From CAVPGP01 sp963718065 (lineage in GTDB: Bacteria; Actinomycetota; Thermoleophilia; Gaiellales; Gaiellaceae): a stretch of DNA of 64,000 nt. The first letter of the stretch is position 1. Every line of letters begins with the position of its first letter. The notes under the pieces are model-generated. The model was not told the DNA's origin. It searched no databases and saw only the letters and a list, made by a program, of their open reading frames with translations. The DNA lies in the NCBI GenBank assembly GCA_963718065.1, contig CAVQYE010000004.1, forward strand, positions 124,001 through 188,000, given 5' to 3'. Of the stretch, positions 18,938-27,204 are shown in pieces. Both the position numbers and the translations under genes were made by a program.

Positions 18938-19612
18938 GTGGCCTCGGTTCTCGTGGTGGACGTCGGTGGCTCGCACGTGAAGGTGCTCGCGAGCGGTGAG
19001 CAGGTGAAGCGCCGCGCCGAGTCCGGCCCGGCGCTGACGGCCGCACAGATGGTGGCTGCGGCGTGCGAGCTCGCCGCCGGCTGGACGTGGGACCGCGTCT
19101 CGGTCGGCGTGCCGGCGCCGGTCCGCGGCGGTCGCATCACGGCGGATCCGGTCAACCTCGGTGACGGCTGGACGGACTTCGACTACGAAACCGCGTTCGG
19201 CAAGCCGACGAAGGTCGTCAACGATGCAGCGATGCAGGCGCTCGGCAGCTACGAGGGCGGGACGATGCTCTTCCTCGGTCTCGGCACCGGTCTCGGCTCG
19301 GCACTCGGTGCGGAAGGGATCGTGAAGCCGATGGAGCTCGCTCATCTGCCGTTCCGCAAGGCGACCTTCGAGGACTACGTCGGCGAGGCGGCGCTCGAGC
19401 GGAATGGGAAGAAGCGCTGGCGGGAGGATGTCGCCGATGTCGTCGCGGCCCTCTCGGCCGCCCTCGAGCCTGAGTACGTCGTGCTGGGCGGCGGCAACGC
19501 GAAGAAGCTGAAGGAGCTGCCGCCGAACGCGCGCCTCGGCGACAACGAGAACGCGTTCGCCGGCGGGTTCAGGCTCTGGGATCCGGACTCTCCAGCGCGG
19601 ATCGCCGACTAA
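18938..19612 (+). CDS. ROK-family kinase, polyphosphate-glucokinase-like
   Basis: Sugar kinase of about 224 residues resembling the polyphosphate/ATP glucokinases of actinobacteria. Phosphate-binding motif VVDVGGSHVKVLA, sugar-site text VGVPAPVRGG and VVNDAAMQALG, and the second phosphate loop LFLGLGTGLGSAL are present. ELAHLPF stands where ROK enzymes carry a zinc/His region. The GTG at 18938 starts directly at the homology. No clear ribosome site was found. It probably phosphorylates glucose in the cytoplasm. Confidence 0.75.
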   Translation: MASVLVVDVGGSHVKVLASGEQVKRRAESGPALTAAQMVAAACELAAGWTWDRVSVGVPAPVRGGRITADPVNLGDGWTDFDYETAFGKPTKVVNDAAMQALGSYEGGTMLFLGLGTGLGSALGAEGIVKPMELAHLPFRKATFEDYVGEAALERNGKKRWREDVADVVAALSAALEPEYVVLGGGNAKKLKELPPNARLGDNENAFAGGFRLWDPDSPARIAD

Positions 19613-19706
19613 GGGCCTGCGAGGGACACCCGGGCGCCCGATGAGTTCTCGCCGTTGCCGCCGTCTAACCCAATGAAGGTCAACGCCTGCAGAAAGGACG
19701 ACACAC

Positions 19707-20201
19707 ATGAGCAAGGTCACTCCATGGCTGTGGTTCGACACCGAAGCGGAAGAGGCGGCGAACTTCTACGTCTCGGTGTTCCCGAATTCGAAGGTCCTCG
19801 ACGTCTCCCGGTACGGCTCAGCCGGGCCTCGGCCCGAAGGGAGCGTGATGACCGTCAGCTTCGATCTCGACGGACAGACGTTCGTCGGCCTGAACGGCGG
19901 CCCCGAGTTCAAGTTCAACGAGGCGGTCTCGTTCTCGGTGAGTTGCGAGGGCCAGGAAGAGGTCGACGCCTACTGGAGCAAGCTGACCGCGGACGGCGGT
20001 GAAGAAGGCCCGTGCGGTTGGCTGAAGGATCGCTACGGCGTCTCCTGGCAGATTGTCCCCACTGCGCTGCCCCGGCTGCTGGGCGACCCGGACCCGGAGC
20101 GGGCGCAGCGGGCCATGCAGGCGATGCTGAAGATGAAGAAGATCGAGATCGACGAGCTCGAGCGGGCAGCGGCGGGGGAGAGCGTCGAGGTGATCTCCTA
20201 G
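19707..20201 (+). CDS. VOC-superfamily protein (PhnB-like)
   Basis: 164-residue PhnB/3-demethylubiquinone-methyltransferase-like member of the vicinal oxygen chelate fold. Text: TPWLWFDTEAEEAANFYVSV, then VGLNGGPEFKFNEAVSF and GWLKDRYGVSWQIVP. The C-terminal tail LKMKKIEIDELERAA is common in this group. GAAAGGA precedes the ATG. It stands alone on the plus strand; its substrate is not known. Confidence 0.8.
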   Translation: MSKVTPWLWFDTEAEEAANFYVSVFPNSKVLDVSRYGSAGPRPEGSVMTVSFDLDGQTFVGLNGGPEFKFNEAVSFSVSCEGQEEVDAYWSKLTADGGEEGPCGWLKDRYGVSWQIVPTALPRLLGDPDPERAQRAMQAMLKMKKIEIDELERAAAGESVEVIS

Positions 20202-20212
20202 GAACGGGCCGC

Positions 20213-20983
20213 TCAGGTCGTGAGCCGGTAGCCGCGGACGTAATCGACGACGAACTCCTTCGGATACGACTGCGCCGCCTCGTCTGCTTCGAGCGCCGGC
20301 AGGTCGTAGATGCCGAGCATCAGCTGCATCGGATATGCAGGGGACTGCTCGACGGTCTTGACGATCTCGCCGTCGACGAAGAAGACGACGCGATCGGCCG
20401 TCCACTCGGCCGCGTAGATGTGGAACTCGCGGGCGTCGAAGCGGATCGTCTCCCGCGAGAAGTCGTCGACGATTCGCGGATCGCCGAACGGATGGACGCC
20501 CATCCCGACGCCCGCCTGGTGCGGCTCGATGTCGCGCCCGAAGATCTCGCAGACGCAGATCTCGGCCGAGCGCTCGGGCTCGTCCTCGTAGCCGATCAAC
20601 CAGAGCGCGACCATTCCCCGCGGATCGTCGCTCGCCCTGGCTCGTAGCTCGATCCGGCCGTACTGCGGTGTGTACAGGCGCACGTTCGGCTGCGCTTCGC
20701 GCACCACCGCGGCAGGATTGAAGCAGTGCTGCCCGATCTGGCTGCCGACGGGTCCTGCGAACGCCCCGGTTTGAAGCGAAGAGACGCGCACCTGGCCGTC
20801 GTACTCCGGGCACCACGGCTGCTGGTCCTCATCGATCCGTAGCGTGAGGAAGCCGCCGGCGATCTCGTAGCGCGCCGCGGAGGCGTCCCGGCTGCTCCAG
20901 TGCGGGAGGTAGTGCGGAAGCCAGCGCTGCAGGTCGAGCGCGTCGCCCTCGAATGTCTCCTCGAACTCCAACTCGTGGCGCAC
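20213..20983 (-). CDS. GH16-like (beta-glucanase fold) protein with altered active site
   Basis: About 256 residues of a concanavalin-like glycoside hydrolase family 16 domain: FEETFEGDALDLQRW near the start, YGRIELRARAS and MVALWLIGYED in the middle, HIYAAEWTADRVVFFVDGE near the end. The catalytic signature, normally E-x-D-x-x-E, reads E141-I-C143-V-C145-E146, so the aspartate is a cysteine. There is no signal peptide in the chosen frame. Start GTG 20983 is tentative. The activity may be changed or lost. Confidence 0.7.
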   Translation of the reverse strand: MRHELEFEETFEGDALDLQRWLPHYLPHWSSRDASAARYEIAGGFLTLRIDEDQQPWCPEYDGQVRVSSLQTGAFAGPVGSQIGQHCFNPAAVVREAQPNVRLYTPQYGRIELRARASDDPRGMVALWLIGYEDEPERSAEICVCEIFGRDIEPHQAGVGMGVHPFGDPRIVDDFSRETIRFDAREFHIYAAEWTADRVVFFVDGEIVKTVEQSPAYPMQLMLGIYDLPALEADEAAQSYPKEFVVDYVRGYRLTT

Positions 20984-21140
20984 GCGGGCGAGTCTGTCGG
21001 ACCCCGTGGAACCGGGCCGGACGCAATCACCAAATCGCAACCAGACCCTTACGGGACCGTTGCCCAACGAATTGACCGGCGTCCTACCGTCGTTGGCTGG
21101 CCGACATCGTGTCGGCGGAATGCCACGAGGAGGAGGAACG

Positions 21141-22754
21141 ATGACGGTAGGGAAGCGTTCAGCGGCACTCGCCGTGGTCGCAGGTGCGGCGGTCGTCGCA
21201 GCGGTCGGCGCGTTCGCGTGGGCGAGCGATCTCGACTTTGCAAACGTGCCGACGGCGAACCAGCGTGCGGTGGGCTTCGCGCCGCCGAACCGGTTGTCGC
21301 CGGAGCTGTCGCAGGTGGTCGCGGCACAGGGGTCGGACAAGCTCGAGAACCCGGACGGCGTGATCGGGTACTACGGCTATCAGGCCGACGGCAAGCCGTT
21401 CGTGCCGGCGCTCGGCTCGAACGTCGAAGCGCAGAAGACCGAGCCCGACAAGAACACGTATCTCTTCTTCAAGGGCGGGCTGAAGGGTGCCGACCCGAGC
21501 TACGACTACGGCCAGCATTTCCTCTTCCAGGGGCATGAGGGCGGTTCGCCGGGCTACGTGACGCGGATCAACCTCGACGCCGACTCCGACCACCGCGTGA
21601 CGCTGATCGCGGACAAGACCTCGGCCGGTGTCCCGTTCAAGTCGGCGATCGACGGCTCGACCTGGGATCCCTGGGCCGAGCGGCTGCTGCTGACCGTCGA
21701 GGCGGGCTCGAACGGCGCCGTCTACCAGACCACGCCCGAGCCGGGAGGCCCGGTCGACGACATCTCCGGGCAGCTCGGCCGTGCGGCGTGGGAGGGCGTC
21801 CAGAACGACAATCGCGGCAACATCTACTTCGCCGAGGACGCCGGCGGCACGAACGGAACCGGCGTCAACGCCCGCGCGCGGCGCCCGAACAGCTTCATCA
21901 CCCGCTTCCTGCCGAACGACCCGTCCGACCTGAAGCAGGGCGGCAAGATCCAGGCGTTGCAGGTGATCGTCGGCGGTGCGCCACTCGTATTCGGCGCGAC
22001 GCCAGACGGGGACATCAACGCACCCGGCTACGTCGCGCTGCACCAGTACGGCAGCTCGTACCCGACGAAGTGGATCACGGTGGCGACGACGACCGCGTCC
22101 ACGCCGCTCCCCGGCCCGGATGTGAACGCACTCGCCAAGGCGTTCGGCGCCACGCCGTTCAAGCGGCCCGAGAACGGCGTCTTCCGGCCCGGATCGAAGT
22201 TCACGGAGTTCTACTTCGACGAGACCGGCGACACCGACAACCGCACCTCCGCGGCCGCCTCCGGCGGCTTCGGCTCGATCTTCCTGCTCGACCAGTCGCC
22301 GAAGAGCGACAACGGCAAGATCTCCGTCTTCTACAACGGCGACCAGGAGCACAGCGCCTTCGACAACCTGACGTTCTTCTCCGACGACCACCTCGCGGTC
22401 GTCGAGGACGCAGGCGACACGCTTCACGGCCAGCGCAACGCCCTCGACTCCGCGTGGCTCTTCGACATCAAGCGCGACTACTCGAACCCGGCCGTCAACA
22501 AGCCGATCAGGTTCATCGCAGAAGGCCGCGATGTCGCGGCGACGATCGACGCCGGCCTCTCCGGCACGGCGGGCTTCACGAATGACGGCGACAACGAGAT
22601 CACCGGCATCCACGTCTCCAACGGCGATCCGGGCGAGGACGGGGTCCTCGGCGCCAAGATCCCGAAGCCCTTCAAGGGCAACGGCGCCTGGCGCGCCTTC
22701 TGGACGCAGCAGCACGGAGACAACGTCACCTGGGAGCTGATCGCAGCGCCCTAG
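21141..22754 (+). CDS. PhoX-like (DUF839) secreted phosphatase-like protein
   Basis: 537 residues with a Sec/Tat-type N-terminus (hydrophobic AALAVVAGAAVVAAVGAFA) followed by a beta-propeller-type DUF839 region. Typical text: DGSTWDPWAERLLLTVE, GRAAWEGVQNDNRGNIYFAEDAGG, FLPNDPSDLKQGGKIQAL and TFFSDDHLAVVEDAGDTLHG. PhoX enzymes are calcium/iron alkaline phosphatases. A strong GAGGAGGAGG precedes the ATG at 21141, and a terminator follows. The exact activity is not certain, since many DUF839 proteins are uncharacterised. Confidence 0.78.
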   Translation: MTVGKRSAALAVVAGAAVVAAVGAFAWASDLDFANVPTANQRAVGFAPPNRLSPELSQVVAAQGSDKLENPDGVIGYYGYQADGKPFVPALGSNVEAQKTEPDKNTYLFFKGGLKGADPSYDYGQHFLFQGHEGGSPGYVTRINLDADSDHRVTLIADKTSAGVPFKSAIDGSTWDPWAERLLLTVEAGSNGAVYQTTPEPGGPVDDISGQLGRAAWEGVQNDNRGNIYFAEDAGGTNGTGVNARARRPNSFITRFLPNDPSDLKQGGKIQALQVIVGGAPLVFGATPDGDINAPGYVALHQYGSSYPTKWITVATTTASTPLPGPDVNALAKAFGATPFKRPENGVFRPGSKFTEFYFDETGDTDNRTSAAASGGFGSIFLLDQSPKSDNGKISVFYNGDQEHSAFDNLTFFSDDHLAVVEDAGDTLHGQRNALDSAWLFDIKRDYSNPAVNKPIRFIAEGRDVAATIDAGLSGTAGFTNDGDNEITGIHVSNGDPGEDGVLGAKIPKPFKGNGAWRAFWTQQHGDNVTWELIAAP

Positions 22755-22781
22755 ACGGGTTTCCTCGCCAGGAGGAACGAG

Positions 22782-22820
22782 AGCGGGCCTGGACCAATCG
22801 CCGGGCCCGCTTTCTCGTCT
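22782..22820 (+). terminator. Rho-independent terminator after the PhoX-like gene
   Basis: 11-bp stem AGCGGGCCTGG / CCGGGCCCGCT with one mismatch, 8-nt loop, followed by the T-rich TTCTCGTCT. Confidence 0.7.
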
Positions 22821-22888
22821 GCGGCCCGCAGCCTCGCCCCGCGCCGCTAACGTCACCCTGTCGTGCGACGGACACCCAGGAGGTCTAG

Positions 22889-23131
22889 ATGGCAGACGAA
22901 GGGATCCACAACCGCATCGAGGAGCTGGTCGCCGAGGAGCACGAGCTCTTCAAGCGCGGCGAGGAGGACGGGCTGAGCGAGAACGAGCGTGCTCGGCTCG
23001 AGTCGGTCAAGGTCGGGCTCGATCAGTGCTGGGATCTGCTTCGCCAGCGCCGGGCGCTCCGCGAGGCGGGCTACGACGAGGATGCCGCGCGCGTTCGCGA
23101 CCCGGAGGTCGTCGAGCGCTACGAGCAGTAG
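22889..23131 (+). CDS. DUF2630 family protein
   Basis: Small, charged, mostly helical 80-residue protein of the actinobacterial DUF2630 family: IHNRIEELVAEEHELF, then LDQCWDLLRQRRALREAG and DPEVVERYEQ at the C-terminus. CCAGGAGG precedes the ATG. Function unknown. It ends 4 nt from the zur stop, which faces it. Confidence 0.85.
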   Translation: MADEGIHNRIEELVAEEHELFKRGEEDGLSENERARLESVKVGLDQCWDLLRQRRALREAGYDEDAARVRDPEVVERYEQ

Positions 23132-23135
23132 CCGC

Positions 23136-23567
23136 TCAGGCGGCGCGGCACTTCGAGCAGAGACCGGTGACCTCGACCGCGTGCGCCGTCACGGTGAAGT
23201 CGTGCTGCTTGCCGACCTGGGCGAGCCAGTCGTCGAGCGAGCAGTCGTGGAGCTCCTCCACGCGGTGACACGACGTGCAGACGAGGTGATGGTGGTGCCC
23301 CGCGCTGCACAGGCGGTAGCAGGCCTCGCCCGGACGATGCTGGAGCACGTCGACGACGCCGCGTTCCGAGAGCAGGGCCAGGGCTCGGTAGACGGTGGCG
23401 AGCCCGATCGTCGCGCCCCGCTCACGTAGCCGGGCGTGAACCTGCTGGGCGGTGGCGTCGTCACGGGCGTCGGCGAGCGCGCCGAGGACGAGCAGCCGCT
23501 GTGACGTCGGCCGGACGCCGTGCCGGTTGAGCAGCACCCGGTAGTCCTCTTGCGGCGTGGACGACAT
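23136..23567 (-). CDS. zur: Zinc uptake regulator (Fur family, Zur-like)
   Basis: 143-residue Fur-family repressor. A winged helix (TSQRLLVLGAL ... LATVYRALALLSERG) is followed by the metal domain with H-H-H-H, CTSC and a C-terminal CSKC, the paired cysteines that hold the structural zinc. It is called Zur rather than Fur because it lies back to back with znuACB. Its start is 20 nt from znuA. A -10 box TAGACT (23580-23575) lies 7 nt before its ATG, so it is probably leaderless. Confidence 0.85.
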   Translation of the reverse strand: MSSTPQEDYRVLLNRHGVRPTSQRLLVLGALADARDDATAQQVHARLRERGATIGLATVYRALALLSERGVVDVLQHRPGEACYRLCSAGHHHHLVCTSCHRVEELHDCSLDDWLAQVGKQHDFTVTAHAVEVTGLCSKCRAA

Positions 23568-23616
23568 GGCGACTAGTCTAGCGGCGGATGAGATCGGTAA
23601 TCATTCTCATTATGGC
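23550..23616. promoter_or_regulatory. Divergent zur/znuA leaderless promoters with Zur-box-like element
   Basis: Plus strand: -35 TTGCGG (23550-23555), 18-bp spacer, -10 TAGTCT (23574-23579), 8 nt, znuA ATG. Minus strand: -10 TAGACT (23580-23575), 7 nt, zur ATG. The two -10 boxes overlap. An AT-rich element at 23596-23615 (TAATCATTCTCATTAT core), unlike the GC-rich surroundings and similar to Fur/Zur boxes, covers codons 3-9 of znuA. Confidence 0.6.
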
Positions 23617-24421
23617 CGGGACACTCCTTGCTTCCTGCGGCAGCGGAGGAAGCACGTCGTCCCGGAAGCGGATCGTGGCGTCGTTCTACCCGCTTGCCTA
23701 CGCGGCGGCCGCGCTCGAGGGGAACCGCGCCGACGTCGAGAACCTGACGCCGCTCGGCGCGGAGCCGCACGACATCGAGATCTCGCCGGCCGACGTGGGC
23801 GACCTCCAGTCGGCCGACCTCGTCTTGCTCCTCGGGCGCGGCTTTCAGCCACAGCTCGAGAGCGCAGCCGGCGACGGCTCGCACGTGGCGCGGCTCCTCG
23901 ACACTCCCGGCCTGGGCGTCTCGGCCGCCAACGACCCGCATGTCTGGCTCGACCCGCTCCGCTACGCGCGGATCGCGAGGCGGATCGGCATCCTCACCGG
24001 CCGGCCCGCCGGCTCCCTCGTCGCGCGCCTGCGGCGCCTCGACCGGGAATTCAGGAGCGGCCTTGCCGACTGCCGGCGGCGCGACATCGTCACGAGCCAC
24101 GAGGCGTTCGGCTATCTCGCGCGCCGGTATGGACTGCGTCAGATCGCGGTCACGGGGCTCAACCCGGAGGCCGAGCCGAGCCCGCAGACGCTGCAGAACG
24201 TCGTCGAGGCGGTGCGCGAGACGCACGCGACCACCGTCTTCTCCGAGACGCTCGTCTCGCCGCGTGTCGCCGAGACGGTCGCGCGGGAGACGAACGCGCA
24301 GGTCGCCACCCTGAACCCGATCGAGGGGCTGACAGCCGAGCAGGAGCGCGCCGGCGACGACTACTTCTCCCTGATGCGCGCCAACCTCACGGCGCTCCGA
24401 GAGGCGCTCGGATGCCGCTAG
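23588..24421 (+). CDS. znuA: Zinc ABC transporter substrate-binding lipoprotein
   Basis: 277-residue cluster A-I metal-binding lipoprotein. The signal VIILIMAGTLLASC ends in a lipobox with Cys17. The metal-site histidines are visible at GAEPHDIE (H61), NDPHVWLDP (H118) and TSHEAFGY (H171). The His-rich loop of many ZnuA proteins is missing. ATG 23588 is chosen over ATG 23612 because only the longer form has a charged N-region before the hydrophobic core. It is the first gene of znuACB, overlapping znuC by 10 nt. Confidence 0.85.
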   Translation: MRSVIILIMAGTLLASCGSGGSTSSRKRIVASFYPLAYAAAALEGNRADVENLTPLGAEPHDIEISPADVGDLQSADLVLLLGRGFQPQLESAAGDGSHVARLLDTPGLGVSAANDPHVWLDPLRYARIARRIGILTGRPAGSLVARLRRLDREFRSGLADCRRRDIVTSHEAFGYLARRYGLRQIAVTGLNPEAEPSPQTLQNVVEAVRETHATTVFSETLVSPRVAETVARETNAQVATLNPIEGLTAEQERAGDDYFSLMRANLTALREALGCR

Positions 24422-25131
24422 CGATCGAGCTGAAGGACGTCTCGTTCGCGTATCCGGCCGGGCCGATCGTCGTGAGTGACGTCGACCTCGCGATCGAGCC
24501 GGGCGAGTTCGTTGCCGTCGCGGGCCCGAACGGCGGCGGCAAGACGACGTTGCTCAGGCTGGCGCTCGGCCTGGAGCGGCCGGCGACCGGTGAGGTGCGG
24601 CTCTTCGGCGACCCCGTCCAACGCGCGCAGTCCCGGGCGCGGATCGGCTATCTCGCTCAGCGGGCGCAGCTTGGAATCGACGCGCCGGCGACCGTCAGAG
24701 AGGTCGTCAACGCCGGCCGGGTTGCGCGTCGCGGGCTCTTCGGCAGGCACGGCCAGGCGGATCGCGACGCGGTCGACGCGGCGATCGAGCGCGTCGGGCT
24801 CGGGGGCCTCGACCGCCGCCCGGTCAGCCGGCTCTCGGGCGGCCAGCAGCAGCGGGCGTTCATCGCCAAGGCGCTCGCATCCGAGCCTGAGCTGCTGGCA
24901 CTGGACGAGCCCACGGCCGGAGTCGACGTCGACGCACAGGAATCCCTGGCCGAGCTGCTGGGCGAGCTCCACCACGAGCTGGGAGCGACCGTCGTCGTCG
25001 TCTCGCACGAGTTCGGCGCGCTCGAGCAGCACGTCGAACGGCTCGTGCTCGTGCGCGGCGGAATCGTCTTCGACGGACCGCCGCGGCTCCTTCCCTCCTC
25101 CTGGCACGACCCCTCGCATGTCCATCCTTGA
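24412..25131 (+). CDS. znuC: Zinc ABC transporter ATPase
   Basis: 239-residue ATPase of the zinc/manganese importer. Walker A GPNGGGKTT, signature RLSGGQQQRAFIAKAL and Walker B LLALDEPTAGVD followed by VVVVSHEF are intact. The start overlaps znuA and the end overlaps znuB, so translation is coupled. The C-terminus ends in DPSHVHP, a short histidine tail as in several metal importers. Confidence 0.88.
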   Translation: MPLAIELKDVSFAYPAGPIVVSDVDLAIEPGEFVAVAGPNGGGKTTLLRLALGLERPATGEVRLFGDPVQRAQSRARIGYLAQRAQLGIDAPATVREVVNAGRVARRGLFGRHGQADRDAVDAAIERVGLGGLDRRPVSRLSGGQQQRAFIAKALASEPELLALDEPTAGVDVDAQESLAELLGELHHELGATVVVVSHEFGALEQHVERLVLVRGGIVFDGPPRLLPSSWHDPSHVHP

Positions 25132-25926
25132 CGCCGACTTCATGCGGCTCGCCTTCGCCGCCGGCGCGGTCATCGGCGTCGTGGCGCCGGTCGTCGGCTT
25201 CTTCCTCGTTCAGCGCCGGATGAGCCTGATCGGCGACGGAATCGGGCATCTCGCCTTCGCCGGCGTCGCGCTCGGCTACCTGCTCGACATCTCGCCGGTC
25301 GGCACGGCGCTCGTCGTCTCGACTCTGGGCGCCGTCGGCATCGAATGGCTGCGGGCGCGCCGCCGCGCCGCGGGCGACCAGGCGCTGGCGCTCGTCTTCT
25401 ACACCGGCATCGCCGCCGGCGTCGTCTTCGTCTCCGCCGCGGGCGCGCTGAACGCGAACCTCTTCACGTTCCTCTTCGGTCCGTTCTCACCGTCACGAAC
25501 GCGGACCTGGCCCTGCTCGGCGCTCTCGGAGCGGCAACGCTGGCGACGATCGCCGTCCTCTACCGCGGCCTCCTGGCGGCGGCGCTCGACGAGGACGCGG
25601 CCCGCGTGTCGGGGATCCCGGTCGCGCAGCTGAACGTGCTGCTCGCCGCCCTCGCGGGTGTGACCGTCGCGATCTCGATGCGCGTCGTCGGCCTGCTGCT
25701 CGTTGCCGCGCTGATGGTGTTGCCCGTGATCGCGGCCACGCGCATCGCCTGGAGTGTCCTCTCGACGATCGGCATCTCCGTCGTCATCGGCCTGCTCTCG
25801 GTCTGCGTCGGCCTCGTCGTCTCCTACTACGGCGATCTCGCGCCGGGAGGAGCCATCGTGCTGACGGCCGCCGCGGCCTACGTCGTCGCTCTCGCCGCGG
25901 AGACCGCGCTTGGCCACCGGCGCTAG
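25118..25926 (+). CDS. znuB: Zinc ABC transporter permease (one frame break)
   Basis: Cluster A-I permease with about eight membrane segments; family text RRMSLIGDGIGHLAFAGVALG and later RVVGLLLVAALMVLPVIAA. One base is missing near 25484 (after LFTFLFG), and adding it restores SVLTVTNADLALLG. Without repair the protein is cut to about half, which would disable zinc import, so an assembly error is more likely. The stop overlaps the convergent PPOX gene stop by 3 nt. Confidence 0.83.
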
Positions 25927-26384
25927 TCGAGCCACTCGCCGTCGCGCATGAGCTGCCGCTCGCTGAGCTCGTTCGCCTCGCGCCAGGCCTGGATGCTGTG
26001 GGGCGTGATCGTGATGTAGATGTACTCCGTCGTCAGCGTTCTCGGATCGAACCCCGCTGCGCGGGCGTGCGCATCCTCGAGCGTCGGGTCGGTGCCGATC
26101 GGGATCGCCTCGACGGGGCCTTCGATCATCACGACGTCGCGGGTTGGGCCGAGCGCGACCCGCGCAGAGCCGGCACGGATGAGGTTCACGGCGGTACGGC
26201 TCGCCCGCGGGGTCGCGATCGTCAGGGCCGACCCATCCCAGTAGTAGGAGAGAGGAACGAGGTAGGCGCGACCCGTCCCGTCGGCCGACGCGACCCAGAG
26301 GTCGACCTCGCTTTGCAGCTTCGCCAGAACGTCTGTCCTGCGTTGCGATCTCGACCGCGGGGGCTCAGGGGCTTGCTCGGCCAT
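25923..26384 (-). CDS. PPOX-class flavin/F420-binding split-barrel protein
   Basis: 153 residues of the pyridoxamine-phosphate-oxidase fold: DLWVASADGTGRAYLVPLSY, YWDGSALTIATPRASRTAVN, then ARVALGPTRDVVMIEG. This matches small FMN- or F420-dependent oxidoreductases common in actinobacteria. It is 37 nt downstream of the class IV PLP enzyme gene and may be the last member of that minus-strand group. Cofactor and substrate cannot be decided from the text. Confidence 0.75.
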   Translation of the reverse strand: MAEQAPEPPRSRSQRRTDVLAKLQSEVDLWVASADGTGRAYLVPLSYYWDGSALTIATPRASRTAVNLIRAGSARVALGPTRDVVMIEGPVEAIPIGTDPTLEDAHARAAGFDPRTLTTEYIYITITPHSIQAWREANELSERQLMRDGEWLD

Positions 26385-26421
26385 TCGGTTCTCCTCTCGT
26401 TGGTTTTGGTGTACCGCTGCG

Positions 26422-27204
26422 CTAGATGACGTCCCAAGGCACGGATGCGTAGGTGTCGGCGATTGTCTGCAGGCGATCGGCGGGCACCGGCAGGCTCACG
26501 TCGTCGATCTGGTTGACGACGGCCACGCCGCGCGCGTTCGAGAGGAAGGCGCCGGCGAACGACGCGATGTCGTCGAGCCGCACCGGCGCGCGCCGTGACG
26601 GCACGCCCAGCCCGGGGAGGTCGCGCTCGAGGAGCTGCATGGTGATCCCGTGCAGGTGCGGCGCGGCCGGCCAGACGACACCGGACCCGTCGAGGAAGCC
26701 GATGTTGGCGATCGAGCTCTCGGAGACGGCGCCGTCAGGCGCGGTCAGCAGCGCGTCGTCGTAGCCGTTCCGTTGGGCCAGTCGTGAGTAGAAGCCCTGA
26801 CCCGTGGCGAGGTGCTTCAGGTGCGCGTCGGGCCGCTGGAAGTGGACGGACTGCAGGCGCTGCGGCGTCGAGACTCCGCCGGGCTCCTTGACGGTGACCA
26901 TCGTCGCCGGCTCCTCGCCGGTCTCGAAGATGTAGACGCGAACCGATGCGTCCTCGGTGTCGCCGAGCGCATGCCGGATCAGGTCACGGACGCGATCGGA
27001 GTCCAGCCCGGTTCCGAAGAGCTCTCGATTGGCCGCCTCGAGCCTGCGGAGATGGAGCGCGAGACCGCGCGTCCGGCCGGCACGGACCTGCATGGCCGTG
27101 AAATGTCCGAAGGCGGAGGTCGTCGACCACAGCGCTGCGGCTCCGACCTCGCGCCCGTCGATCTCGAGGTGCAGCGCGCTCGCTGCCGAGGGCCGGCTGC
27201 TCAC
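26422..27204 (-). CDS. Class IV PLP-dependent enzyme (aminotransferase/ADC-lyase-like)
   Basis: 260-residue fold-type IV protein related to branched-chain aminotransferase and aminodeoxychorismate lyase. The PLP lysine is probably K130 in DAHLKHLATGQGFYSR, and the conserved glutamate is E162 in VSESSIANIGF. The arginine cluster GLALHLRRLEAANREL is also typical. The GTG at 27204 overlaps the stop of the metallo-hydrolase gene (GTGA). The partner glutamine amidotransferase for folate is not nearby, so aminotransferase or D-amino-acid activity remains possible. Confidence 0.75.
   Translation of the reverse strand: MSSRPSAASALHLEIDGREVGAAALWSTTSAFGHFTAMQVRAGRTRGLALHLRRLEAANRELFGTGLDSDRVRDLIRHALGDTEDASVRVYIFETGEEPATMVTVKEPGGVSTPQRLQSVHFQRPDAHLKHLATGQGFYSRLAQRNGYDDALLTAPDGAVSESSIANIGFLDGSGVVWPAAPHLHGITMQLLERDLPGLGVPSRRAPVRLDDIASFAGAFLSNARGVAVVNQIDDVSLPVPADRLQTIADTYASVPWDVI

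Noticed and set aside
23612..24421. ATG 23612 as znuA start
   Set aside because: It would remove the charged N-region and most of the hydrophobic core before the lipobox, leaving too short a signal peptide.
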